A stretch of 7,765 nt of DNA from SAT2750 sp964476375. GTDB taxonomy: Bacteria > Planctomycetota > Planctomycetia > Pirellulales > Pirellulaceae. This document shows, one piece after another, positions 1 through 6,497 of this stretch (its first letter is position 1; the number at the start of each line of letters is the position of its first letter). The notes below the pieces were generated by a model. It searched no databases, had not been told where the DNA came from, and saw nothing but the letters and a program-made list of their open reading frames with translations. The position numbers and the translations under genes were made by a program. The DNA is taken from the NCBI GenBank assembly GCA_964476375.1, contig CAYYZW010000349.1, positions 1 to 7,765 of the forward strand. Direction: 5' to 3'.

Positions 1-1
1 C

Positions 2-235
2 TTTGGATTTACCATGCTGATGGCCGGCGGCGGAGTGAAACCGGGTTTCATCCATGGGGCAACCGATGAGCTTGGCTACCATGCGGTGGAAAACCCGGTC
101 ACGGTCCACGATCTCCAGGCCACGATCCTGCATCTTCTGGGACTGGATCATCAGCGGCGCACCTACCGGTTCCAGGGCCGTGACTTCCGGCTTACCGATG
201 TGGCGGGGAACGTGATCAACGACGTGATCGCCTGA
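2..235 (+). CDS. DUF1501 family protein, C-terminal end (5' partial)
   Basis: This is the last 77 codons of a gene that begins left of the window; the frame is open from base 2 and ends at TGA 233-235. The tail starts FGFTMLMAGGGVKPG, then has GATDELGYHAVENPV, a segment with HDLQATILHLLGLDH, and ends RFQGRDFRLTDV...VIA. These are the usual closing motifs of the sulfatase-like DUF1501 proteins common in planctomycetes, which share the alkaline-phosphatase superfamily fold and usually carry a Tat signal at the missing N-terminus. Their biochemical role is not established. It aligns loosely with the end of the next gene (MAGxxV, GATDxxG, HxLGxD) but is clearly a different subtype, so the two are not a recent duplication. 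Family knowledge, not visible here: such genes often follow a DUF1549/DUF1553 cytochrome gene, which may lie just upstream. The ATG at 14 is an internal methionine, not the start. Confidence 0.9.
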   Translation, partial: FGFTMLMAGGGVKPGFIHGATDELGYHAVENPVTVHDLQATILHLLGLDHQRRTYRFQGRDFRLTDVAGNVINDVIA

Positions 236-472
236 GCGGGCCGTTGAATGTGGTCGCGAGGAGAGGCCGGTTTTTTTCTTCTCCCCTGCCGGCGGTCACT
301 TTTTGTTTAATGTTTTGCACTCAATGGAAGGGATCTATTTAACGTATGCGGCTGTGCGGGATAATTCATCTCGCATCCACTGATTGGCAGATGATATAAT
401 TTCCGATATAGAATCATGGAGCGTGGACTGCAGATCGTCCTCGCCTGAGCACCCCGTGCTGGAGAGAAAACG
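236..472. other. Intergenic region between two DUF1501 genes
   Basis: No convincing gene lies here. The left part holds weak inverted repeats: GGAGAGG (260-266) can pair with CTTCTCC (278-284) including one G-U pair, and GCCGG (266-270) with CCGGC (289-293). A short T run follows at 300-304. The two pairings compete, and the longest T run (271-277) sits in the loop rather than after the stem, so this is a poor terminator candidate. The right part, from about 300 to 420, is clearly more AT-rich than the flanking genes and carries the promoter candidates listed separately. The separation and the promoters suggest that the second DUF1501 gene is transcribed on its own rather than by read-through from the first. 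Confidence 0.5.
384..414 (+). promoter_or_regulatory. Promoter candidates upstream of the 473-1855 gene
   Basis: Two sigma-70-type arrangements overlap. One is a perfect -10 hexamer TATAAT at 395-400 preceded by TG at 392-393 (extended -10, TGnTATAAT), with no good -35. The other is TTGGCA at 384-389 and TATAGA at 407-412, separated by exactly 17 bases. Either would start transcription roughly at 407-420 and leave a leader of about 55-65 bases before the ATG at 473. The assignment rests on consensus match and location only; I cannot tell which is used, or whether both are. Confidence 0.5.
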
Positions 473-1855
473 ATGCCCTGCCCCGAGTCACGACAGGCCC
501 ATACACTCAGTCGCCGGCAGGCGCTGCAGGTCGGTGTTGGCCTGTTCGGCTTGAATCTCCCGGGCCTGCTGCAGGCTGCCCGGTCCGGCAGCAAGGATAT
601 CTCCTGTATCTTCATTTTCCTGGCTGGCGGCCCCAGCCATTTTGAGACCTTTGACCCCAAGCCGGATGCGCCGGCCGAAATACGAGGACCCTGGCGGCCG
701 ACATCCACCAGCGTGCCGGGCACATGGATCTGTGAGAAGATGCCGCTGATGGCCCAGCGAATGGACAAGGTGTCGATCATTCGTTCCTGGCGAGGCAAGA
801 GCGGTTCCCATGCAACCGGCTCGCAGCACGTGGCAAGCGGTTTTTATCCGCCGGCCGGTGGCCAGCATTTTCCCAACTTCGGCTGCCTCGTCTCCGCTCT
901 CCACGGGTCGCGGGTTCATGGAGTCCCACCGCACTTCGGGATTCCCTTTGCCGCCCGCTATACCAACCCGTCGTCCTACCTGGGCAATGGCTACTCGGCA
1001 TTTGACATCGAGGGCGATCCCGCGTCACCGGATCTCAAGGTCGGTGGACTCAAGGTGGCGCCGGGGCGGTTTGAGAATCGGCGTTCGATGCTGACCCAGC
1101 TCGATAATCTTGGTCGTCTGGCGGAGAATGACGACCAGGGTGTTTTTGCCAGTGACAAGTTTTCCAGCGAGGCCATTGCCATGCTCACCAGTGGTGCCAT
1201 GGAAAGGGCCATGGACCTCTCGCGGGAACCGGTCGCGCTGCGCGAACGGTACGGGATGAACATTTACGGCCAGCGGGTGCTGCTTGGTCGTCGGCTGATT
1301 GAGGCGGGAGCACGCTTCGTGACCATCAACCAGGCGGTCCAGGGGGGGCTGTTTGGCGATGGCAAGACCAACGGGACCTGGGACAACCATGGCTGGCTGT
1401 TTGATTCAATGATTTCCTTTGCCCACCGCCCGCGTGATGTGCCTGCCGATAGTACCTGGCATTCCTACAAGGGGCCGGGGAACCTGCCGCAGCTGGATAT
1501 GTCCCTCTCCACTTTGCTCGATGACCTCCAGCAGCGGGGTATGCTGGAGACGACGCTGGTGGTTGCGATGGGAGAGTTTGGCCGCACGCCGAAGATCAAC
1601 AAGACCTCTGGCCGCGACCATTATCCGAATGCCGGCTCGGTCCTGATGGCCGGTGCCAATGTTGCCCGCGGGGCGGTGATTGGAGCCACTGACCAGCATG
1701 GAACAGAACCACGAACCCGGGCCTATTACCCGGAAGATTTTGCCGCTTCGATCTACCACGCCCTGGGAATCGACCCGCACGGGACTTACTTCCCCCGCCT
1801 GCCCCGCCCCACCCCGATTGCAGACGGGAATCTGATCGAGGGCCTGTTTGCCTAA
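473..1855 (+). CDS. DUF1501 family protein with Tat signal (sulfatase-like)
   Basis: This complete 460-residue protein starts at ATG 473, 6 bases after a GGAGAG ribosome site (461-466). The N-terminus has a twin-arginine motif, S13-R14-R15-Q-A-L, then a hydrophobic stretch to about residue 36, so the folded protein is predicted to be exported by Tat. The body shows the DUF1501 signature: AGGPSHFETFDPKPDAP (51-67), SHATGSQHVASG (112-123), TWDNHGW (302-308), LDMSLSTLLDDL (341-352), GEFGRTPKIN (367-376), GRDHYPN (380-386), GATDQHG (404-410) and a closing DGNLIEGLF. The His and Asp residues in the DNHGW and GRDHYPN motifs correspond to the likely metal site of this alkaline-phosphatase-like fold. 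Length and motif order are normal for the family. Substrate and reaction are unknown; sulfatase or phosphatase activity is only suggested by fold. Its TAA shares bases with the stop codon of the convergent haem-protein gene, leaving no intergenic space. Confidence 0.93.
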   Translation: MPCPESRQAHTLSRRQALQVGVGLFGLNLPGLLQAARSGSKDISCIFIFLAGGPSHFETFDPKPDAPAEIRGPWRPTSTSVPGTWICEKMPLMAQRMDKVSIIRSWRGKSGSHATGSQHVASGFYPPAGGQHFPNFGCLVSALHGSRVHGVPPHFGIPFAARYTNPSSYLGNGYSAFDIEGDPASPDLKVGGLKVAPGRFENRRSMLTQLDNLGRLAENDDQGVFASDKFSSEAIAMLTSGAMERAMDLSREPVALRERYGMNIYGQRVLLGRRLIEAGARFVTINQAVQGGLFGDGKTNGTWDNHGWLFDSMISFAHRPRDVPADSTWHSYKGPGNLPQLDMSLSTLLDDLQQRGMLETTLVVAMGEFGRTPKINKTSGRDHYPNAGSVLMAGANVARGAVIGATDQHGTEPRTRAYYPEDFAASIYHALGIDPHGTYFPRLPRPTPIADGNLIEGLFA

Positions 1856-4695
1856 CGCGACTTGAGGTATTTCACCAGGTCGGCAAGCTGTTGCGGCGTG
1901 AGTTGCTTGTCCAGGCCGGTTGGCATGATCGAGAGCGTGCCGGGCCGACGTTCCTCAATCTCCTCCAGCAGGATCCGTTCTTTTTTCTGTGCGTCCAGGA
2001 CCAGTTCGATGTGCAGGCTGGTTTCATCCTTGATCACCCCGTTCAGGATGCGGCCATCGTTGGTCACGACGGTGGTCGGCTCGTAGCTGCGGACGAAACT
2101 TGCGGAGGGGAAGAGGATCGATTCGAGCAGGTCCCGTTCACTCCGAATTTGCCCGATCCGCGAGAGGTCCGGTCCAATTCGGCCACCGAGGTAAGCCATC
2201 TGGTGGCAGACAATGCAGGCAGCCTTGGTGTCGCGAAAGACTTTCAGGCCTCGCCGGATATCGGCCTCGGGAACCAGTTTCAGAACGGCTTCGAGCTTGG
2301 CATTCTTCTGCTCGTTCTCGCGGGCAATGGTCTCGAACAGCGTTGCGGCACTGGCTACCAGGTCGGGGCCGTAACCGGAGAGCTGTTGCCTGAGTTCATC
2401 CGGTTGCAGTGAACTCAGGGCGGGGCTGCGAGAGAGATGGCTGACAAGTTCCTTTCCCAGTACCGGGTCCTTTTGCTTGCCAAACCCGACCATCAGTCGT
2501 TTGAGTTCCATCGGTCCGGTGGTGGGTAAAACCCCGGCCACCACAACCCAGGCGTTGCTCTCCAGCGGGCTGTCGAGCAGGATGTCCACGACCAGCGCTC
2601 GCAGGATCACCGGGTGGTCCACGTGCAGGTGCTCCACCAGGAAGTCCATGATGGAATCATCCAGCGGCCTCTCCGTTCCCGGCAGGGCTGCCAGTGCTCG
2701 TAGTCGCAGCGGCGTCGAGATCGATTTATCAGCGCCCAGTTGTGCCAGTCGCTGCAGGTAGGACTTGTCGCTGGCCGCCGGGCCCAGGACCCGTGCTGCT
2801 TCCACGGCGATTTCCAGCGTGCTGTTTGTGCTGGAATGAAGCTGGCCAAGCAGGGGTTCCTTCCAGGAAGCCGGGATTGCCTTGAGGTTGCTGTCAATCA
2901 TCGCACGCAGTATCGCTTCGCGGATTACCAGTGGTGTATCGCCGGCAGCCAGTTCGCGTGCCAGGACCTGCTGCACCGTGGGGACGGCGGCAAAGCGAGC
3001 CAGTCGCTCGGTCACTCGTGCCAGGGAATCGGTATCCACAGGGTGGCTGCTGATCCACTGCTGGAGATAAGGTGCCAGCTGGTGAGACCATGGCTCGTGG
3101 TGCTCCACGATCCACCAGGCGGTATCCCTGAGGATCGCGTCCTTGGAGGCGAGCAGCGGCAGTACCTCGTCGGCAGAGAGGATGTCGGTTCCAAGCTGGT
3201 CCAGGACGATCAGCCCGGCCCGCTGGGTCTGTACGTCATTTGAGTCCTTGATCACGCGACGAACTTCCTCGGCACTGCCGATTTCCAATACGGCATAGGT
3301 GAGCGAGTGCTGCAGGCTGCGATCCTGGCAGTTGGCAATCGCGTCAAGCAGCGAGGAAATGTGAGCCGGAGACCCGATGCGGCCAAGTGCCTCGGCGGCC
3401 GCACGTCGGTTGTGGGCCGAATCACTTGCCAGCATGGCAGCCAGTTCATCCGCGGCTCCCAGGTCACGGTTGACACTGATCGAGTGCAGGGCAGCCTGGC
3501 GAACCACCTCGTCCGAATCCGCCAGGGCGCGACGCGTCAGTTCCCGGGCCGGCCCGGAATCAAGTCGTGCAAGTGTCCAGACCGCCTGCAGGCGGTGGCG
3601 GCTGGAAGAGGAATTATCAATGATCTTTGCAAGTGCCGGGACGGCCCGGCCCGGTTCGCTTGTGCCAAGCTGCTGCCGGGCCCGGTTGCGGACGGCATAG
3701 CGCGGTTCGCCGAGCAATGCAGCGAGTCTTTCCGCGGTGAGAGAATCCCAGTCCAGTTCGAGACCACGAGGATCCTTCACCTGGTGGGACCCCTCGCGGC
3801 GGACGCGGTAGATCGCACCGAGAATATCGGGTTTCCAGAGCTGGGAGGTGGGGCAGCAGAGCTTGTACCAGCCTCCGGTGTCGATCACCACCAGGCTGCC
3901 ATCAGCATCTTCCATCACGTCCGTGGGGTGAAAATTCAGATTGTCGCTGACGAGGAAGTCCTCGTGCCGTGAGGCCAGGCCGGCCCCTTCCTTGCTGAGG
4001 AGATGGCGTGTGATCTTCCGCATGTTAAACAGGCAGGCAAGCACGTTGTCCTGGTAGTCGACCCCGAGCTGGGCTGTTTCCAGGCGTGCCAGCCCACAGG
4101 GGGCGGCGGCACCGAGCTGGGAGAGGGCGGGCATGATCTCGCCGGTGCGGGGATGGCCTTCCAGAACCCCGTGTGCTTTTCCATAGACGCCGCCGTAGAT
4201 GGCATGAATCAGTCCGTCCCGACGGCCGTCGCCGGGGTGCTCCAGGAAGGTGGTGGTGAAGATCCGTTCCCCACCCGGTGTGAAGACCAGCTCCACGGGG
4301 TTGTCCATGCCACCGGTCATGACCGGCTCCAGGGGGCCCCCTTCCGGGCGGCGGCGGAAGATGTGAGATGCACGCGTGACCAGGGTTTTTCCGTTAACCA
4401 GCTCGTGCGTTTGCTCCTCGAAGGCACCCTTGCACCAGTAAATCCATCCATCCGGTCCTGCGTAGGGCCCATGCATGTCATTGGCACAGCCGTTGAGTGT
4501 CTTGCCATCGAACCAGGCCTCTCGCTTGTCGGCAACGCCGTCATCATCGGTGTCGGTGAGCTTCCATATATGAGGTGGGGCTCCCACGTAGAGACTGCCG
4601 TCATGCCACATGGCCCCCTCCGGGAACATCATCCGGTCGGCAAAGACCGTGCTCTTGTCGAACGTGCCAACTCCATCGGTGTCGAACAGTCGCAC
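1852..4695 (-). CDS. Main fragment of the haem-binding protein (propeller, HEAT repeats, CxxCH)
   Basis: This is the open frame downstream of the amber codon, readable as 947 residues from a GTG at 4693-4695. An AGGAG overlaps the TAG (4711-4715), 15 bases from that GTG, which is too far for a strong start, so re-initiation there is possible but not well supported. The fragment starts inside the propeller domain (the codons just before the GTG read ERPHRI, normal family sequence) and keeps the HEAT region and the CIVCH haem site (bases 2203-2217). Translated alone it would lack a signal peptide, and c-type haem is attached outside the cytoplasm, so a separate cytoplasmic product should not mature. 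The undamaged 2.8-kb frame argues that the gene was under selection until very recently or still is. It ends ADLVKYLKSR then TAG at 1852-1854, the usual family end. Confidence 0.8.
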   Translation of the reverse strand: MRLFDTDGVGTFDKSTVFADRMMFPEGAMWHDGSLYVGAPPHIWKLTDTDDDGVADKREAWFDGKTLNGCANDMHGPYAGPDGWIYWCKGAFEEQTHELVNGKTLVTRASHIFRRRPEGGPLEPVMTGGMDNPVELVFTPGGERIFTTTFLEHPGDGRRDGLIHAIYGGVYGKAHGVLEGHPRTGEIMPALSQLGAAAPCGLARLETAQLGVDYQDNVLACLFNMRKITRHLLSKEGAGLASRHEDFLVSDNLNFHPTDVMEDADGSLVVIDTGGWYKLCCPTSQLWKPDILGAIYRVRREGSHQVKDPRGLELDWDSLTAERLAALLGEPRYAVRNRARQQLGTSEPGRAVPALAKIIDNSSSSRHRLQAVWTLARLDSGPARELTRRALADSDEVVRQAALHSISVNRDLGAADELAAMLASDSAHNRRAAAEALGRIGSPAHISSLLDAIANCQDRSLQHSLTYAVLEIGSAEEVRRVIKDSNDVQTQRAGLIVLDQLGTDILSADEVLPLLASKDAILRDTAWWIVEHHEPWSHQLAPYLQQWISSHPVDTDSLARVTERLARFAAVPTVQQVLARELAAGDTPLVIREAILRAMIDSNLKAIPASWKEPLLGQLHSSTNSTLEIAVEAARVLGPAASDKSYLQRLAQLGADKSISTPLRLRALAALPGTERPLDDSIMDFLVEHLHVDHPVILRALVVDILLDSPLESNAWVVVAGVLPTTGPMELKRLMVGFGKQKDPVLGKELVSHLSRSPALSSLQPDELRQQLSGYGPDLVASAATLFETIARENEQKNAKLEAVLKLVPEADIRRGLKVFRDTKAACIVCHQMAYLGGRIGPDLSRIGQIRSERDLLESILFPSASFVRSYEPTTVVTNDGRILNGVIKDETSLHIELVLDAQKKERILLEEIEERRPGTLSIMPTGLDKQLTPQQLADLVKYLKSR

Positions 4696-4713
4696 GATGC
4701 GGTGGGGACGCTC

Positions 4714-4965
4714 CTAGAGCTGTTTCTTGACAGGGTCATTGGAGCCACTGGAGTCTGCCACGTAGAGACGTCCCTGCTCATCAAAGTCCATGCAGATCGG
4801 ACTGCGTACCAGTGGAGGTCCGGCAATCTGTTCCAGTGTGAACCCGTCGGGGAGCGTGAAAGTGTGTCCGTTCAGCTTGAATTCAGCGGACCTGGCGGTG
4901 ATCGCCATGCACGAGAGCAGGATCCATGCAAGGATCGCAGGAAGTCGGATGAATCGGTGGGCCAT
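4714..4965 (-). CDS. N-terminal fragment of the haem-binding protein (83 residues)
   Basis: This is what standard decoding yields before the amber codon. It has a signal peptide (basic HRFIR, then hydrophobic LPAILAWILLSCMAITA), cut probably near residues 26-27, followed by the conserved propeller start: LPDGFTLEQIAGPPLV, CMDFDEQGRLYVADSSGSND and KKQL. Cys19 in LLSC weakly resembles a lipobox, but the -2 Leu makes lipid attachment doubtful. At 83 residues it holds only the first propeller strands and cannot fold into the family domain or bind haem. On its own it is unlikely to be functional and is best read as the head of the gene ending at 1852. Confidence 0.8.
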   Translation of the reverse strand: MAHRFIRLPAILAWILLSCMAITARSAEFKLNGHTFTLPDGFTLEQIAGPPLVRSPICMDFDEQGRLYVADSSGSNDPVKKQL

Positions 4966-5019
4966 AGTCAGTTCTCCTGCGGAACAGGGGGGCGGGATGT
5001 TCCAGGACGTTGGTCGTTG

Positions 5020-5049
5020 ATTTTACTGTCTTGCCATCGCGGATGCCAT
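5020..5049 (-). promoter_or_regulatory. Possible promoter for the haem-protein gene
   Basis: On the minus strand, ATGGCA (5044-5049, 4 of 6 match to TTGACA) and TAAAAT (5020-5025, 5 of 6 match to TATAAT) are separated by 18 bases. This lies just after the stop of the 88-residue frame and about 55 bases before the ATG at 4965. It is a moderate consensus match in a suitable place. The gene could instead be transcribed together with the upstream small gene, whose stop is 94 bases away. Confidence 0.3.
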
Positions 5050-5059
5050 AAAAATGGAG

Positions 5060-5326
5060 TTACGAGGACCAGGGAGACTGTCTCAGGGAAACCCAGATCT
5101 CCCTGTCCGGGACCATGCCAGGAGGATCCAGTTGTCGCCCCTCCTCATCCGTGAGGTGGAACCACTGCCGGTTTTCCTGGAGGGAATGAATCAGTATTTG
5201 AAGGGATTCAAAAGGTGTCCCCGGTTGGCCCAGCAGTTCCCGGGCCGTGGTCCCCTGGGGATCTCCCTTGAGGTTCCAGTCAAATGGAGGGACATGATGC
5301 CGAAGCCAGTCAAGCGGTGTGCTCAT
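5060..5326 (-). CDS. Small hypothetical protein, 88 residues
   Basis: I do not recognise this protein. The frame runs from ATG 5324-5326 to TAA 5060-5062 and starts MSTPLDWLRHHVPPFDW. It is soluble-looking, with no signal peptide or membrane segment, five Trp residues, a helix-like centre (ARELLG, FESLQILIHSLQ) and a more polar end (FHLTDEEGRQL, DREIWVSL). Codon choice (many CTG, CGG, GAG, GAC) resembles the neighbouring real genes, and the composition looks more protein-like than the antisense frame over the same bases. An alternative ATG at 5389 adds 21 mostly Arg, Gln and Gly residues that look non-coding and would reach to within about 15 bases of the divergent promoter, so the shorter form is preferred. 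Its ribosome site is weak (AGGG about 6 bases upstream). It lies 94 bases upstream of, and in the same direction as, the haem-protein gene, so the two may be co-transcribed. Confidence 0.5.
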   Translation of the reverse strand: MSTPLDWLRHHVPPFDWNLKGDPQGTTARELLGQPGTPFESLQILIHSLQENRQWFHLTDEEGRQLDPPGMVPDREIWVSLRQSPWSS

Positions 5327-5401
5327 CAGGGGCCCTGTTTGGTGGCGAAAACAAGGTCGGCCTCGGCGACCCTGTTCCCGTTGTCTCATTTTTCAGTTCG
5401 C

Positions 5402-5429
5402 TTGACCAGTTAGGTACTGATCATATAAA
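5402..5429 (+). promoter_or_regulatory. Near-consensus sigma-70-type promoter of the three-gene unit
   Basis: TTGACC at 5402-5407 and TATAAA at 5424-5429 each match the consensus at 5 of 6 positions, with a 16-base spacer. Transcription would start near 5435-5437 and leave a leader of about 45-48 bases before the ATG at 5483. It lies in an AT-rich gap in the correct orientation, and no other gene separates it from the plus-strand unit. A housekeeping sigma factor is the natural reader; I see no obvious operator. Confidence 0.65.
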
Positions 5430-5440
5430 TACACGTGGGG

Positions 5441-5471
5441 AACGGAAGGGTCATTGTTGTTTAACGGAAGG
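5441..5471 (+). repeat. 9-base direct repeat in the leader, including the ribosome site
   Basis: AACGGAAGG occurs at 5441-5449 and again at 5463-5471, 22 bases apart. The second copy overlaps the purine-rich ribosome site GGAAGGAGA (5466-5474) of the gene at 5483. The first copy has no suitable start codon after it. It may be chance in a purine-rich leader, or a standby ribosome site or binding site for a regulator. Confidence 0.4.
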
Positions 5472-5482
5472 AGAGACGCCGG

Positions 5483-6481
5483 ATGGGGAAGAAATATCAA
5501 TGCCGTCAGTTGCTTGCCGGAATCCTGGCAGCAGTCATGCTTGTTGCAGGGTCTTCTACCCTGCAAGCCAAGCCGCGTCGTCGCCCGGCCTCCGGGAAGG
5601 CGGCGGCGAACGAGGCTGCGAAATACCGCGGCCCTCGCAGGAGTATCTCGGTCTTGCCCTCGCGGCAGGTAATCTGGGCTGTTCCGGCGCTGGAGCAGCT
5701 TTCGCTGGCGGTCTTTGAATCCTCGCCCTATTTTAACGCCCTGCCGGAGACCCCGGGAAACACGGCGGCCAATGCCGAGACGCTGGCCGGTAGCGCCCAT
5801 TTCACCAAGGCGCAGTTTACCTGTCAGGTGGTCGTGACCGATGTGCAACGCACCGGGGGAGTGGGGGCATCGTTCAATATCGGCGAGTTCAGTGGCCTGA
5901 GGGGCTACAACATTCGTGTTGGCACAAGCCGGTACATCTGGTTTTCCTCGGTTCGTGTCCTGGTCTACGACGCCAGGACAGGTAACCTGCTGTCGGACCG
6001 TGAGGGGACAGCACGGGTTCCGGACCGGGGCGTTTATGTCGATCTTGGATTTGACCGGTTTTCCAATAACAAGCTTGTTGGGTGGGGGATCGGTTTTGAC
6101 AGGATCCGGCGGACCTCGCTCGGACAGGCGGTCCAGCAGGCGGTCGCTGCCACGCTGGACCAGGTGACTGCCGACCTTGCAGATTATCCCCTGGAAGCAC
6201 GCATTGCCACCGTGGAGGAAAATGTCGTCTACCTCAATGTGGGACGTGGCAGTGGGCTTAAAAGCGGCGATCAGCTGGAGGTGATTCGCGACAAGAAGCT
6301 GGTCACTGACCCGGTGACAGGAGAGGTTCTGGAACGAGTCACCGAGGCGATTGCCGAACTGGAGGTTGTCCAGGTTCGTGAAAAGGTGACCACGGCGAAG
6401 CGGGTGGATGAAAACCAGCTGGCCGACCTGGTGAGAGGGGATGTGGCCCGGCTGGTGAACAGGATAGCCGGGGCGAAATAA
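5483..6481 (+). CDS. Exported CsgG-like protein with FlgT-type C-terminal domain
   Basis: This 332-residue protein starts at ATG 5483, 9 bases after AGGAG (5469-5473). Residues 1-29 form a Sec signal peptide (LLAGILAAVMLVAGSSTLQA, cut after A29). A very basic linker follows (KPRRRP, about 30-53). About 55-233 resemble the CsgG/LpoB-type fold: ISVLP strand start, FESSPYFN, a long beta region with VVVTDVQRTGG and VRVLVYDARTGNLL, and a closing helix TSLGQAVQQAVAATLDQV. About 238-310 resemble the FlgT C-terminal domain: ARIATVEENVVYLNVG then GSGLKSGDQLEVIRD and a strand pair to KRVDE. Proteins of this kind act in the periplasm or at the outer membrane in assembly or secretion, for example in curli export or flagellar rings. 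Unlike true CsgG it has no lipobox Cys, so it is predicted to be soluble or peripherally bound. It is the first gene of a unit; the next starts 16 bases after its stop. The domain calls come from motif resemblance, not a profile search. Confidence 0.7.
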   Translation: MGKKYQCRQLLAGILAAVMLVAGSSTLQAKPRRRPASGKAAANEAAKYRGPRRSISVLPSRQVIWAVPALEQLSLAVFESSPYFNALPETPGNTAANAETLAGSAHFTKAQFTCQVVVTDVQRTGGVGASFNIGEFSGLRGYNIRVGTSRYIWFSSVRVLVYDARTGNLLSDREGTARVPDRGVYVDLGFDRFSNNKLVGWGIGFDRIRRTSLGQAVQQAVAATLDQVTADLADYPLEARIATVEENVVYLNVGRGSGLKSGDQLEVIRDKKLVTDPVTGEVLERVTEAIAELEVVQVREKVTTAKRVDENQLADLVRGDVARLVNRIAGAK

Positions 6482-6497
6482 GGGGAGGGAAGGACAT

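Larger units (their letters stand above)
1852..4965 (-). pseudogene. Secreted beta-propeller/HEAT/CxxCH haem-binding protein, interrupted by in-frame TAG
   Basis: Read as one frame, this gene has 1037 codons plus its stop and matches the PVC-type haem-binding proteins (TIGR02604 putative membrane-bound dehydrogenase domain, then TIGR02603 Pirellula/Verrucomicrobium haem-binding domain). Numbering counts the stop as codon 84. Residues 1-27 are a Sec signal peptide. About 30-390 form the propeller-type domain, with MMFPEGAMW, DNPVELVFTPGGERIF and Asp-rich calcium-like loops (DTDDDGVADKRE). About 410-800 carry repeated HEAT-like helices. About 890-1037 is the cytochrome domain: CIVCH at 917-921 binds haem covalently, and Met1014 in SIMPTGLD is a plausible axial ligand. 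The start is supported by AGGAGA (4973-4978), 7 bases before the ATG. A TAG at 4714-4716 replaces one of two Glu codons expected in KQL-E-E-x-PHRIVRL. Nothing else is damaged, so the lesion is very recent, a sequence error, or read through. Its substrate is unknown. Confidence 0.85.

Noticed and set aside
260..304. Possible rho-independent terminator after the first DUF1501 gene
   Set aside because: The two stems are mutually exclusive and short, and the main T run lies in the loop rather than after the stem. It is noted only in the intergenic entry.
307..798. Minus-strand open frame covering the promoter region and start of the second DUF1501 gene
   Set aside because: It overlaps the better-supported promoter and Tat-signal coding region, and its translation has no protein-like pattern.
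2..1855. Recent tandem duplication of the two DUF1501 genes
   Set aside because: Their C-terminal ends share only family-level motifs; the intervening residues and subtype signatures differ.
4714..4716. Selenocysteine or pyrrolysine insertion as explanation for the internal stop
   Set aside because: Selenocysteine uses TGA, not TAG. The position is a Glu in the family with no catalytic role known to me, and the gene itself ends with TAG, so a dedicated recoding is not supported by anything visible.
4003..5154. A 383-codon plus-strand open frame antisense to the 5' half of the haem-protein gene
   Set aside because: Its translation shows no domain or export signal, and the opposite strand encodes a clear, family-matching protein. 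Long antisense frames are expected opposite GC-rich genes.
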